The notes under the pieces were generated by a model that had not been told where the DNA came from, ran no database searches, and worked only from the letters and a program-made list of their open reading frames with translations. A stretch of DNA of 64,000 nucleotides. It comes from Phreatobacter sp. (lineage in GTDB: Bacteria; Pseudomonadota; Alphaproteobacteria; Rhizobiales; Phreatobacteraceae). Positions 10,021-18,853 of this stretch are shown here, one piece after another. The stretch lies in the NCBI RefSeq assembly GCF_030691135.1, contig NZ_JAUYFA010000052.1:61117-125116 (forward strand), in the 5' to 3' direction. The first letter of the stretch is position 1; each line of letters opens with the position of its first letter. The translations under genes and the position numbers were made by a program.

Positions 10021-10046
10021 GTCGTGCCCGGTGTGCCGGGCACGAC
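10021..10046. terminator. Perfect hairpin after the dehydrogenase gene
   Basis: An 11-bp perfect stem (GTCGTGCCCGG and CCGGGCACGAC, loop TGTG) starts 16 bp after the stop codon. It lacks a T-run. Its sequence is close to the palindrome at 63940-63959, so it may belong to a dispersed repeat family that also acts as a transcription or decay barrier. Confidence 0.45.
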
Positions 10047-10078
10047 ATGCAGACATACGCACGACATGCAGACATACG
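10041..10078. repeat. 19-bp exact tandem duplication
   Basis: Two head-to-tail identical 19-base units (10041-10059 and 10060-10078), each containing ACATGCAGACATACG. The first unit begins inside the right arm of the hairpin at 10021-10046. It looks like a recent slippage or repair product in a non-coding spacer. Confidence 0.8.
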
Positions 10079-10187
10079 GATGACCGGATAACCGGCCCGC
10101 GACAACCAGACCGGCCTCAGGCCGGCACCCGAGGAAACGATCTTCAGAGCCCGGCACACGGGCCCCACCCCACCGAGGAGGACCACC

Positions 10188-11183
10188 ATGACCACATTCG
10201 AGACCAAGAGTGCATCCCGCCGCCTGGTGCTCGGCGGCCTCGCCGCCGGTACGGCACTGGTGGCCATGCCGGCCGTGCTGCGCGCCCAGCGGCTGAACTG
10301 GATCGGCGCCAGCGCCACAGCCCAGGCCGACTTCATCGGTCAGAGCCTCGACTTCTTCGCGAAGCGCGTCGGCGAACTGACGCAGGGCCAGATCGTCATC
10401 ACGGCGCATCATGGTGGCTCCCTGGGTGGTGAACGGGAGCATATCGAGGCCGTGCAGCAGGGCGCCATCCAGGTCGCCACGCCCGGTCAGGGCGTCCTCG
10501 CCGGCGTGTATCGGCCGGCCGAGGTCTGGACCCATCCCTATCTGTTCAAGGACGTCGCCCACAAGGATCGGGTCTGGGATACGATCCGCGCCGAGTATCA
10601 GGACGACGTCGCCAGGGCCGCACGCATCCGTCCGCTCGCCGCCATTCCCCGCATGCCGCGCCAGCTCTCTTCCAATCGCCTGGTGCGTGCGCCGGCCGAC
10701 CTCCGGGGCCTGAAGATTCGCGTGCCGGAGACGGCGCTCTGGCGTCGCACGTTCGAGCTCTTCGGCGCCTCGCCGACACCGATGCCCTGGCCGGAGGTCT
10801 TCCAGGCTCTGAAGTCCAAGGTCATCGACGGCCAGGAGAACCCGACGGCACTGTCGTTCAACTCCGGCATCTTCGACGCCAACACCCATCTGGCCCTGAC
10901 CGAGCATATGATGCAGGACAATTGCATCCTCGTCTCCCAGCCGGCCTATCAGGGGCTGGCACCGGCCCTCCAGCAGGCGCTCGACCAGGCGGCACGCGAC
11001 ATGGAGGCCCATATCCGCCCCCGTGTCATCGCCGAGGACACCGAGATCCTCGCCAAGGTGAAGGCGAAGGGCATCGTTGTCACCGAGGTCGACAAGGCCG
11101 CCTTCACACAGGCCGTCCGGAATCTCATCACGGAGTTCCCCGCCGGCAAGCGGTGGTCCGACCGTATGGCCCAGGTCGCCTGA
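10188..11183 (+). CDS. TRAP transporter periplasmic substrate-binding protein, DctP type
   Basis: 331 residues. An N-terminal signal with a twin-arginine look (ASRRLVLGGLAAG, cleavage near LRA-QR) is followed by the DctP fold. The carboxylate-binding arginine is expected in the LRGLKIRVPE segment (about residue 175), and the family hallmark PMPWPEVFQALKSKVIDGQE is present. GAGGAGG precedes the ATG. Such proteins usually bind a carboxylate. It forms an operon with the membrane genes dctQ and dctM downstream. Confidence 0.92.
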   Translation: MTTFETKSASRRLVLGGLAAGTALVAMPAVLRAQRLNWIGASATAQADFIGQSLDFFAKRVGELTQGQIVITAHHGGSLGGEREHIEAVQQGAIQVATPGQGVLAGVYRPAEVWTHPYLFKDVAHKDRVWDTIRAEYQDDVARAARIRPLAAIPRMPRQLSSNRLVRAPADLRGLKIRVPETALWRRTFELFGASPTPMPWPEVFQALKSKVIDGQENPTALSFNSGIFDANTHLALTEHMMQDNCILVSQPAYQGLAPALQQALDQAARDMEAHIRPRVIAEDTEILAKVKAKGIVVTEVDKAAFTQAVRNLITEFPAGKRWSDRMAQVA

Positions 11184-11313
11184 AGCTGCGCACCACCCCC
11201 GCCCATGGCCGGCCTCGGCCGGCCGTGGGCACCTTCGCGGCGGTTTCGCCTGCCGAAGCCGGCGGACTGTCCGCCACTGTCCGGGGCGCGCGACATTGTT
11301 TGGCACGAGGTCC

Positions 11314-11814
11314 ATGACCGCAATCATCAGCAGGACGTCCCATTGGGTGACCGAGGTGGCGAAGGTCTTCCTCGGGCTGTGGGTCGCCGCGATCGTCCTC
11401 ATCACGCTGGCGGCCGTCTGGTGGCGCTATGTGATCAACTCGCCGATCGCCTGGATCGAGCAGGTGTCGAATATCCTGTTCATCTGGATCACCTTCGTCG
11501 GCGCCGCCGTGCTCTACCGGCAGAAGCTCCATATCGGTGTCGACATGTTCATCGACATGCTGCGCGGCCGCGCCAAGCAGATCATGTTCTGGGTCATCGA
11601 GTTGGCAAATCTGTTCTTCATCGTTGTGCTGTTCATTTATAGCCTCAAGCTCTCCATCGACGTGCTGCCAAATACCTATGGGGCGCTCGACATATCTCCG
11701 GCCTATTTCTATTTTTCGGCGCCGGTGGCCTGCGCGATGATGGTTCTTTATTTCGTCGAGAAGATCGTCGATCCGTCGAAGCGCCGCCCCGAAGGCTCGG
11801 TGGGAGACTTCTGA
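11314..11814 (+). CDS. TRAP transporter small membrane subunit, DctQ type
   Basis: 166 residues with four predicted helices and the DctQ features VWWRYVINSPIAWIEQ (helix 1 end and loop) and YRQKLHIGVD. It joins DctM to make the sodium-driven importer of the TRAP system. The start ATG at 11314 follows GAGG; the frame is open upstream in a GC-rich spacer that has no family similarity. The stop is one base before the dctM start. Confidence 0.9.
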   Translation: MTAIISRTSHWVTEVAKVFLGLWVAAIVLITLAAVWWRYVINSPIAWIEQVSNILFIWITFVGAAVLYRQKLHIGVDMFIDMLRGRAKQIMFWVIELANLFFIVVLFIYSLKLSIDVLPNTYGALDISPAYFYFSAPVACAMMVLYFVEKIVDPSKRRPEGSVGDF

Positions 11815-11815
11815 C

Positions 11816-13108
11816 ATGGGCACGGTCCTCATCGGCACCTTCTTCCTGCTGCTCGCCGTCTCGGTCCCCATCGGCTTCGCCATGGGTCTGGCCACCATGG
11901 GGGCGATCTGGTTCCACGGCGGTCTTCCGATGTCGCTGCTCGCCCAGCGCACGCTTGTCGGTGCCGACAGTTACGCGCTGCTGGCCATCCCCTTCTTCAT
12001 CCTCGCCGGCAACCTGATGAACGGCGGCGGCATCACCGACCAGATCATTCGCCTCGCCAATGCGATGGTCGGTCGGTTCCGCGGTGGCCTGGCGCTGACC
12101 TCGGTCATGGCCGCGATGATCTTCTCGGGACTGTCGGGTTCGGCTGCGGCCGATGCGTCCGCCCTCGGCAAGGTGCTCATTCCCGCGATGAAGAAACAGG
12201 GCTACGGCGGCGGTTTCGCCGCGGCGCTGATGGCGTCGGCCTGCGTCAACGGGCCGATCATTCCCCCGTCGATCCCGCTGGTGATCTACGGCCTGTCGGC
12301 GGCCAAGGGGGTCTCGATCATCGCGCTGTTCCTGGGTGGGATCGTGCCGGGTATTCTTCTCGGGGTCGCGCTGATGACGGCTGCCTATGTGATCGCCGTC
12401 CGGCGCAACTACCCGGTCTCCGAAGCCGTGCCGATCCGCCAGATTCCCCGCCTGGTCCTGCCCGCCCTCTGGGCGCTGATGATGCCGGTGATCATTCTCA
12501 TCGGTGTTACCGGGGGCGTCGTCACCGTGACGGAGAGCGCCACCATCGCCGTCGTGTACGCCGCCCTTGTCGGTTTCTTCGTCTATCGCGAACTGAGCAT
12601 CCGCACGATCTGGCCCATCCTCGTGCAGACCGCCCTCGATACCGCGCTGGTCATGTTCATCATCGCTTTGTCGTCCGGTTTCGGCTGGCTGCTCGCGGTG
12701 TCGGGCATGCCGAAGGCGATCGCGGTCTGGATCGCATCGGTTTCCAGCGATCCGGTCATCATCCTGATGATGATCAACGTCTTCCTGCTGGTCATCGGCA
12801 TCTTCATGGAGCCGCTGCCGGCGCTGTTCATCCTGATCCCGGTTCTCGTCCCGGTGGTCCAGGCCGTCGGCATCGACCTCGTCCATTTCGGCCTGGTCAT
12901 GGTTTTCAACCTCTGCATCGGGCTGATCACTCCTCCCGTCGGGATCCTGCTCTACATCTGCGCCAACTTTGCCGGGGTGAAGCTGGAGGAGGAGAGCCGC
13001 GAACTCGGCCCGTTCCTCGCCGCCAGTCTGGTCGTCCTCGCCATCATCTCCTTCTTTCCTTCGACGGTTCTTTGGTTGCCGCGCGTCCTCGTCGGCTACA
13101 CGGGTTGA
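11816..13108 (+). CDS. TRAP transporter large permease subunit, DctM type
   Basis: 430 residues, about twelve helices, the usual DctM length. Family landmarks include FFILAGNLMNGGGIT, FSGLSGSAAADASALGKVLIP and PPSIPLVIYG in the first half, and the matching inverted half with GIFMEPLPALFILIPVLVP and ITPPVGILLY. It forms the substrate-translocating channel. One base separates it from dctQ and four bases from the SDR gene, so the block is a tight operon. Confidence 0.95.
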   Translation: MGTVLIGTFFLLLAVSVPIGFAMGLATMGAIWFHGGLPMSLLAQRTLVGADSYALLAIPFFILAGNLMNGGGITDQIIRLANAMVGRFRGGLALTSVMAAMIFSGLSGSAAADASALGKVLIPAMKKQGYGGGFAAALMASACVNGPIIPPSIPLVIYGLSAAKGVSIIALFLGGIVPGILLGVALMTAAYVIAVRRNYPVSEAVPIRQIPRLVLPALWALMMPVIILIGVTGGVVTVTESATIAVVYAALVGFFVYRELSIRTIWPILVQTALDTALVMFIIALSSGFGWLLAVSGMPKAIAVWIASVSSDPVIILMMINVFLLVIGIFMEPLPALFILIPVLVPVVQAVGIDLVHFGLVMVFNLCIGLITPPVGILLYICANFAGVKLEEESRELGPFLAASLVVLAIISFFPSTVLWLPRVLVGYTG

Positions 13109-13112
13109 GCAC

Positions 13113-13910
13113 ATGACAACGAACAGACTTGCAGACCGCGTGGCGCTCGTTTTCGGAGCCGGTTCCGTCGGCCCCGGCTGGGGCAACGGCAAGGCCTCGG
13201 CCGTCGCCTATGCGCGCGCCGGCGCCAGGGTCGTCTGCGTCGACATCAACCGATCGGCGGCCGAGGAGACCGTCGGCCTCATCCGCGGCGAGGGCGGCAG
13301 TGCCGAGGCCCTCGCCTGCGACGTCACCAAGCTGATGGAGGTGGAGGACGTGGTGGCGCGCACCACGGCGCTCTTCGGCCCGGTCGACATCCTCCACAAC
13401 AATGTCGGCCACGCCAAGATGGGCGGCCCGCCGGACCTCACCGAGGACGAGTGGCGCCGCGAGATGGACCTCAACGTCACCGGCATGTTCCTCGCCTGCA
13501 AGGTCGTCATCCCCACGATGGTGGCGCGCGGCAAGGGCGTCATCACCAACATCTCGTCGTCGGCCGGCATCCGCTATGTCGGATATCCCTACACGAGCTA
13601 CTACGCCGCCAAGGGGGCGGTGAACCAGTTCACCGTCGGCGTCGCGCTGCAATATGCGCGCGACGGCCTGCGCTGCAACGCCATCCTGCCGGGCCTGATG
13701 GACACGCCGCTGATCTACCAGCAGATCACCGTCCAGTACGCCTCGCCCGACGACATGGTGAAGGCCCGCCACGAGGCGACGCCCATGGGGCGCATGGGCA
13801 CCGGCTGGGACGTCGCCAATGCCGCCGTCTTCCTCGCCAGCGACGAGGCCAGCTACATCAATGCCGTCTGCCTGCCGGTGGACGGCGGCTTCACCGCTCG
13901 CTGCGCCTGA
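13113..13910 (+). CDS. Short-chain dehydrogenase/reductase of the TRAP operon
   Basis: 265 residues, classical SDR. The cofactor loop is FGAGSVGPGWGNGKA, an expanded form of the usual TGxxxGxG. NNVGHA stands in the NNAG position, the catalytic Ser is in NISSSAG, and YTSYYAAKGAVNQF gives Tyr and Lys. VDINR after beta 2 places an Asp that favours NAD. The start lies four bases after the dctM stop, so it is cotranscribed and probably oxidises the imported compound. Substrate unknown. Confidence 0.85.
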   Translation: MTTNRLADRVALVFGAGSVGPGWGNGKASAVAYARAGARVVCVDINRSAAEETVGLIRGEGGSAEALACDVTKLMEVEDVVARTTALFGPVDILHNNVGHAKMGGPPDLTEDEWRREMDLNVTGMFLACKVVIPTMVARGKGVITNISSSAGIRYVGYPYTSYYAAKGAVNQFTVGVALQYARDGLRCNAILPGLMDTPLIYQQITVQYASPDDMVKARHEATPMGRMGTGWDVANAAVFLASDEASYINAVCLPVDGGFTARCA

Positions 13911-14023
13911 CGCCGCATCACGGCCGCCGGGTTCCGGTCCGGATGGCTGTGTCCGGCGGCAGAACGGATGCATCTGCGCTTCCGACAGGCTAAGGAGCGC
14001 GGTCACGTCGGGAAGGAGCAGCC

Positions 14024-14842
14024 ATGCCAGGCTCGAAAGTCGTTCTGGTCACCGGGGCCTCGTCCGGGATCGGCCGCGCTACGGCTGACCTCCTGCAGGC
14101 CCGCGGTCATCACGTCATCGGCACCAGCCGTCGTGAGAACCCGGGCGAGGCGCCGTGGACCTGGGCCCGGCTCGACGTGACCGAGGACGCTTCGGTCATG
14201 GCCTGCGTCGCCGGCGTGCTCGCCTCCCACGGCCGCATCGACGCGGTGGTGAACAATGCCGGCCTTGTGATGGCCGGCGCCGTCGAGGACACCTCGATCG
14301 AGGAGGCGCGCCGCAGCCTCGAGACCAACGTGCTCGGCGCGATGCGCGTCGCCAGGGCGGCGCTGCCGGCCATGCGGGAACGCGGCTCGGGCACCATCGT
14401 CAATATGGGCTCGCTCGCCGGCCGGGTGGGCATGCCGTTCCAGGGGATCTACTCGGCCAGCAAGTTCGCCCTCGAGGGCCTGACGGAGGCGCTTGCCCAG
14501 GAAGTGGTCGCTTTTGGCATCGATGTGGCGCTGGTGGCCCCCGGCGACACTGCGACGCCCGTGGTCGACAACCGCGTCCGGACGGTCGCCTCGAAGGACC
14601 CGGCCTCGCCCTATGCTGCCGCCTTTGTCCGGGTCGTCGCGATGTATGAGAAAGACGAGCGGGCCGGCGCGCCACCAGCCGGGGTCGCGGCGCTGGTGGC
14701 GGATCTCGTCGAGGGCCGCAGACACGGGCCGCGATATGCAGTCGGTCCCTTCGGACAACGCGTCATGGTGGCTGCGCGCGGCATCGTTCCCGGCGGGGTC
14801 TTCCGTTGGGGCATGTCACGTTATTTTGGCCTGCAGAGATGA
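14024..14842 (+). CDS. Classical SDR, candidate 3-ketosphinganine reductase
   Basis: 272 residues with TGASSGIGRAT, NNAG, NMGSLAG and YSASKFALEGL, a complete SDR catalytic set. TSRRE after beta 2 favours NADPH. AAGGAGCAG precedes the ATG. It lies 113 bp after the TRAP-operon SDR and 217 bp before the serine-palmitoyltransferase-like gene, on the same strand. The YSASKFALEGLTEALAQE region is like SDRs that act on ketosphinganine or ketoacyl chains. I infer a role in reducing the SPT product, but it could equally belong to the TRAP pathway; an epimerase-type reductase at 26627 competes for the role. Confidence 0.6.
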   Translation: MPGSKVVLVTGASSGIGRATADLLQARGHHVIGTSRRENPGEAPWTWARLDVTEDASVMACVAGVLASHGRIDAVVNNAGLVMAGAVEDTSIEEARRSLETNVLGAMRVARAALPAMRERGSGTIVNMGSLAGRVGMPFQGIYSASKFALEGLTEALAQEVVAFGIDVALVAPGDTATPVVDNRVRTVASKDPASPYAAAFVRVVAMYEKDERAGAPPAGVAALVADLVEGRRHGPRYAVGPFGQRVMVAARGIVPGGVFRWGMSRYFGLQR

Positions 14843-14978
14843 TCCGCCTGTCGGCGGGATCGGCGCCGGAGCCGGCCTGCCTCAGGGCGGATGCGAGTCG
14901 CTGATTTCACGGGTGAAATGGCCCGTCCATGCGGGTCATCCCGGTCGGCGGGAGCGGGGTGCGATTTTGGCCCGACGC

Positions 14979-15006
14979 TTGCTCGCAAACGCCAACCAAA
15001 CTATAG
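14979..15006 (+). promoter_or_regulatory. Candidate promoter of the serine-palmitoyltransferase-like gene
   Basis: TTGCTC and CTATAG are separated by 16 bases, 53 bp upstream of the ATG at 15060, in an AT-richer patch. CTATAG is a common alphaproteobacterial -10 form. Confidence 0.35.
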
Positions 15007-15059
15007 CCTCTGCATCACCTCTTTGACGGTTTGGTGACCCTTGAAAGCAAAGTTGCTCC

Positions 15060-16313
15060 ATGTCCGATAGTACGGTGCATCCCGAAGGCGGTTCGCAGTC
15101 GGTCGCGACGACCGCCCAACTCACCGGGATCCTGCGGCGTGTGGCGACGCTCGGCGACATTCTGGAACGGTCGGTTGGCGATGCGCCCCATCCGCTGAAG
15201 ATCCAGATCGAACGTTTCGACAGCCCGGTCCAGGCGGTGATCGACGGCCGGCAGACTACGCTTTTCGGCACCAACAGCTATCTCGGCCTCAATTTCGACC
15301 CGCGCTGCATCGCGGCGGCGGAAACTGCGCTGCGCACCTGGGGCACCGGCTCCACCGCCTCGCGCGTCGCCAGCGGCAACCAGGCCGGCCATGCCGAACT
15401 AGAGCGCACCATCGCCGCCTATTACGGGCGGCCGGACGCCATCGTCTTCTCCACCGGTTTCATGGCCAATCTCGGCGCGATCGGCGGCCTCGCCGCCGAA
15501 GGCGACCTCATCCTCTACGATGCCTTCTGCCATGCCAGCATCATCGATGCCTGCCGGGCGAGCGGCGCGACCTTCAAGTCCTTCCGCCACAACGACCCCG
15601 CCGATCTCGACCGCATGCTGTCCGAGGCGACGGTGCCGCCGTCGCGCACTCTCGTCGTGCTTGAGGGCCTCTATTCGGTCTGGGGCGACCTCGGCGCGGT
15701 GAAGGATCTCGCCACCGTCGCCAAGCAGCACGGCGCGCTGGTTCTGGTCGACGAGGCCCACGGCCTCGGCCTCTACGGCGCCACCGGGCGCGGCGTCACC
15801 GAGGCGCAGGGCGCCGAGCATCTGGTGGATGCCGTCGTCGGCACCTTCTCGAAATCGGTCGGCGTCATCGGCGGCTATTGCGTCACCAGCCATCCGGCCC
15901 TGAAGGCTCTGCGGTTTCTCGCCCGCGCCTATCTCTACACCGCCTCGTTGCCGCCCGCCGTCGTCGCCTCCGCGCGCACGGCGATCGGCATCATTGCCAA
16001 CGAGCCCGAGCGGCGCGCGGACCTCTGGCGCAAGGCCGAGCGCTTCTGCGCCGGCGTCGAAGCCCTCGGCTATTCCTTGTGCGCCGCTCCGGGTCCGGTC
16101 GGCGCCATCAAGATGCGCGGCCTGATACAGGGCCTCGGCTTCTGGCGGGAACTGCTCGAGCGCGGCATCTATGTGAACATTCTCGTGCCCCCGGCGACGC
16201 CGAGCGGCGAGGTGCTGCTGCGCTATTCCGTCTCCGCGGCCCATACCGAAGCCGACATCGACCTGTTCCTCGCGGTCCTTGCCGACCTCTCCAAGGTGGC
16301 GCAGACCGCCTGA
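15060..16313 (+). CDS. spt: Alpha-oxoamine synthase, serine palmitoyltransferase type
   Basis: PLP enzyme that should condense L-serine with an acyl thioester to 3-ketosphinganine, the first step of sphingolipid synthesis. The 417 residues show NSYLGLNFDP (about 72), GTGSTASRVASGN, the ring-stacking His158 in FCHAS, DEAHGLGLYG (Asp231, His234) and the PLP lysine Lys265 in GTFSKSVG. There is no membrane anchor, as in soluble bacterial SPT. The relatives KBL, BioF and HemA share the fold; the ACP gene and ceramide-pathway genes nearby favour SPT. The acyl donor is probably the dedicated ACP encoded at 18345-18623. Confidence 0.8.
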   Translation: MSDSTVHPEGGSQSVATTAQLTGILRRVATLGDILERSVGDAPHPLKIQIERFDSPVQAVIDGRQTTLFGTNSYLGLNFDPRCIAAAETALRTWGTGSTASRVASGNQAGHAELERTIAAYYGRPDAIVFSTGFMANLGAIGGLAAEGDLILYDAFCHASIIDACRASGATFKSFRHNDPADLDRMLSEATVPPSRTLVVLEGLYSVWGDLGAVKDLATVAKQHGALVLVDEAHGLGLYGATGRGVTEAQGAEHLVDAVVGTFSKSVGVIGGYCVTSHPALKALRFLARAYLYTASLPPAVVASARTAIGIIANEPERRADLWRKAERFCAGVEALGYSLCAAPGPVGAIKMRGLIQGLGFWRELLERGIYVNILVPPATPSGEVLLRYSVSAAHTEADIDLFLAVLADLSKVAQTA

Positions 16314-16349
16314 CACCTCCGGGTCGGCCGCAGGGTGAGCCGAACGCTG

Positions 16350-16763
16350 TCAGAGCAGGACGATCGCCTCGGCGAGCGCCACCGCCTTGCCGGCTTCGTC
16401 CCTGATGAAGATGCGCAGCGTCGCCCGCGCCCGGCCCTCGGCCTGGTCGGCCCGCACCACGCGCCCCGACACGGTCACCGCGGCGCCGACCGGCACCGGC
16501 AGGGCAAAGCGCGTCGACAGCTTGGCGCAGGTGCCCTCCGGCAGCCAGCCGCCGAGCGCGGTATCGGCGAGGCCCATCAGCAGCATGCCCTGGACGATGG
16601 GATCGGCGAGGCCGATGGAACGTGCCGCGGCTGCATCCACATGGATCGGGTTGTCGTCGCCCGAGGCCGCCGCATAGCGCCGCACCATGGCCATGTCGAC
16701 CGATGCAAAATGCCGGTCGGGCAGGACCGTTCCGAGCGGCAGGGGATGATCGGGGCTCGTCAC
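16350..16763 (-). CDS. MaoC-like hotdog hydratase/dehydratase
   Basis: 137 residues, a single hotdog domain with the hydratase-2 motif intact: Tyr30-AAASGDDNPIH, catalytic Asp36 and His41, then QGMLLMGLAD. This fits interconversion of 3-hydroxyacyl and 2-enoyl thioesters, on ACP or CoA. Its start overlaps the stop of the second hotdog gene by four bases, so the two are made together and could form a pseudo-dimer, as in two-subunit dehydratases. Last gene of the ACP-KAS-hotdog-hotdog operon. Confidence 0.8.
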   Translation of the reverse strand: MTSPDHPLPLGTVLPDRHFASVDMAMVRRYAAASGDDNPIHVDAAAARSIGLADPIVQGMLLMGLADTALGGWLPEGTCAKLSTRFALPVPVGAAVTVSGRVVRADQAEGRARATLRIFIRDEAGKAVALAEAIVLL

Positions 16764-17131
16764 GGTACCAGCCTCAGCACGGCATGCAGGCGCGCGACGG
16801 GCGTTTCAGCATGGCTGATCACGACGTCGAGAGTGAGGTGGACCTCATCCGTCCGCCTGACCTCGGCCACCAGCGACAGCGCCGTGTCGAGGGGCAGCGC
16901 GCCGAGCATCTCCACCGTCTGCGCTTCATGCACCGGCAGCGATTCCGGCCGGTCGGCGGCGAGCTTCCTGACGAGTTTTACCACCTCTGGCCGTGTCAGC
17001 CAGCGGATCGGATAGGTCGTCGGCAGGCGGGTGGCGCCGGTATGCCCGACGCTCGCCGCGAAAGCTGCCACGTCGGCGGCGGTGGCGACCACGTCGCAGG
17101 TGGCGCGGCGCTCCTCGCCGACGAGGCTCAC
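16760..17131 (-). CDS. Hotdog-fold protein, probable non-catalytic partner of the MaoC-like protein
   Basis: 123 residues with the length and pattern of the N-terminal half of MaoC-type dehydratases (DVVATAADVAAFAASVGHTG, then VHEAQTVEMLGALPL). The Asp/His hydratase signature is missing, so it likely shapes the acyl tunnel rather than catalyses. It overlaps the condensing-enzyme gene upstream and the MaoC gene downstream by four bases each, the tightest coupling in the operon. I infer a heterodimeric dehydratase. Confidence 0.65.
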   Translation of the reverse strand: MSLVGEERRATCDVVATAADVAAFAASVGHTGATRLPTTYPIRWLTRPEVVKLVRKLAADRPESLPVHEAQTVEMLGALPLDTALSLVAEVRRTDEVHLTLDVVISHAETPVARLHAVLRLVP

Positions 17132-18342
17132 GCAGCCCGACCGATGGCGAGGGAGGCGTTGATGCCGCCGAATGCGAAGGAATTCGTCAGCGCGACATCG
17201 AAGGCATGGTCACGCCCGACATTGGCCACGCAGTCGATGGGGCAGGCCGGGTCCGCCTCCAGGAAGTTGATCGTCGGGGGCACGAAGCCCTCCTCCAGCG
17301 CGCGGATGGTGACGATCGCCTCGATGGCGCCGGCGGCTCCCAGCGTGTGGCCGTGGATCGGTTTGGTGGAACTGACCGGCACGGCGGCGAGGCGGTCGCC
17401 GAAGATGCGGCCGAGGGCTTCGCTTTCGGTGGAATCGTTGAGGATCGTGGCGGTGCCGTGGGCGTTGACATAGCCGACCGCATCCGAGGATAGCCCCGCA
17501 TCGGCCAGCGCCAAGGCCATGGCCTCGGCGGCCCCGGCCACGTCCGGCTTCAGCATGTCCTTGGCGTCGCTGGTCGTCCCATAGCCGAGGATGCGGCCGC
17601 GGATGCGGGCGCCGCGCGCCTTCGCCAGCTCCTCGGCCTCGATGACGAGTGCGCCCGAACCCTCACCCAGCAACAATCCGTTGCGGCCCCGGGAGAAGGG
17701 GCGGCAGAGCTGCGGCGACAGCACGCGCATCATCTCCCATGCCTTCATGCCGCCCGGCGTGATGCTGGCCTCGGCACCGATGACGATGGCCCGGTCGGCC
17801 ATACCGGCGCGGACCATGTGGAAGGCGATCCCGAGGGCCTGCGCCGAGGAGGCGCAGGCGCTCGACACCACGAAGGTCGTGCCGGTGCAGCCATAGATCA
17901 GCCCGACATTGGAGGCCGAGGCACTGATCATCGCCCGAGGCACGGTCAGGGGGTCCGGCCGCTTCTGCGACATCGCCATGTTGCGGGAGGTTTCCTCGAT
18001 CGTGCCGATGCTGCCGATGCCGGTTCCCACGATCACCGAGGTGCGGGCACCGAGCGGCAGCGCATCGGCGAGGCCAGCATCCTTGACCGCCTCCTCGGCC
18101 GCGAGCATCGCCATCAGCGTGACGCGGTCGAAGAATGCCGTCTTCATGTTCGGGAAGAAGCGCTCCAGGGCGAAATCCTGCACCTGCGCCGCGATACGCA
18201 GGTTGTTGGCGCAGTCGTAGTCCAGAACGACCTTCTTGACGCCCGATACGCCGCCCGCCGCTGCACTCCACAGGGCTTCGACACCCTGGCCGGCAGTGGT
18301 GAGCGCACCGAGCCCGGTGACGACGACGTTGCGGGGCGTCAC
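17128..18342 (-). CDS. Beta-ketoacyl-ACP synthase, FabF type
   Basis: 404-residue thiolase-fold condensing enzyme with all active residues: Cys163 in SSACASS, His295 in VNAHGTAT, Lys327 and His332 in KPIHGHTLGAAG, and NSFAFGG near the end. It extends an acyl chain by two carbons using malonyl-ACP. It starts with GTG two bases after the ACP stop. A FabF copy beside its own ACP, away from the usual fab genes, points to a dedicated lipid rather than bulk fatty acids. Confidence 0.88.
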   Translation of the reverse strand: MTPRNVVVTGLGALTTAGQGVEALWSAAAGGVSGVKKVVLDYDCANNLRIAAQVQDFALERFFPNMKTAFFDRVTLMAMLAAEEAVKDAGLADALPLGARTSVIVGTGIGSIGTIEETSRNMAMSQKRPDPLTVPRAMISASASNVGLIYGCTGTTFVVSSACASSAQALGIAFHMVRAGMADRAIVIGAEASITPGGMKAWEMMRVLSPQLCRPFSRGRNGLLLGEGSGALVIEAEELAKARGARIRGRILGYGTTSDAKDMLKPDVAGAAEAMALALADAGLSSDAVGYVNAHGTATILNDSTESEALGRIFGDRLAAVPVSSTKPIHGHTLGAAGAIEAIVTIRALEEGFVPPTINFLEADPACPIDCVANVGRDHAFDVALTNSFAFGGINASLAIGRAA

Positions 18343-18344
18343 GA

Positions 18345-18623
18345 TCAGGCCTGCTGAGATTTCTGGATATGCTCCTTGAAGACGGCGATCAGGCCGCCGA
18401 CGTCCTTCACCTGGGACAGGTTCTCGTCCATCGGCACATAGACTTGGAACTTCTCCTCGATGGCGGCGAGGATCATCATGAAATCCACGCTGGCGATGTT
18501 CAGCGATTCGAGCGTCGTTTCCGGCCCGACGCCGTTCAGATCGACCATTCCTTCCTTTGCGATAACCTCGATGAGGTCGCGCGTCAGTTGGTCGTCCCCG
18601 AAAGCGGATGCGGTATCGGTCAT
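18345..18623 (-). CDS. Dedicated acyl carrier protein
   Basis: 92-residue acidic four-helix carrier. The phosphopantetheine serine is Ser45 in LNIASVDFM, where the usual Asp before the serine is Ala; Ser-x-D-x-M and the following MILAAIEEKF helix are normal. The ATG at 18623 has GAAGG upstream; the frame is open further but without support. First gene of the ACP-KAS-hotdog operon. In alphaproteobacteria with sphingolipids SPT uses an acyl-ACP, so this protein could load the spt enzyme. Confidence 0.82.
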   Translation of the reverse strand: MTDTASAFGDDQLTRDLIEVIAKEGMVDLNGVGPETTLESLNIASVDFMMILAAIEEKFQVYVPMDENLSQVKDVGGLIAVFKEHIQKSQQA

Positions 18624-18853
18624 TCCGTGGCCTTCTTGTTTCTTCTCGCCGTCGGTCGGGCCTGACACCATCAGGCTAAGCGCTTCCGGCGCGCGCGCCA
18701 AGTGCTGGGCGGCAGCCGCAAGTGCCAGCGTCCCGACCGACGCTCGGTGCCTTCCTAACCTCTTATTTCCGTCCTATCTAGCACCCAGTTACACAGAACG
18801 TGATCACGACGGCCATTCCCGTCATATTGCTGGCGTTTCGCGAGGGTTCCCCG

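Noticed and set aside
8628..11405. Very long open frame on the minus strand opposite the dehydrogenase and dctP genes
   Set aside because: It mirrors two well-supported plus-strand genes, has an odd His/Arg/Asp-rich composition and no family pattern; typical antisense shadow in high-GC DNA.
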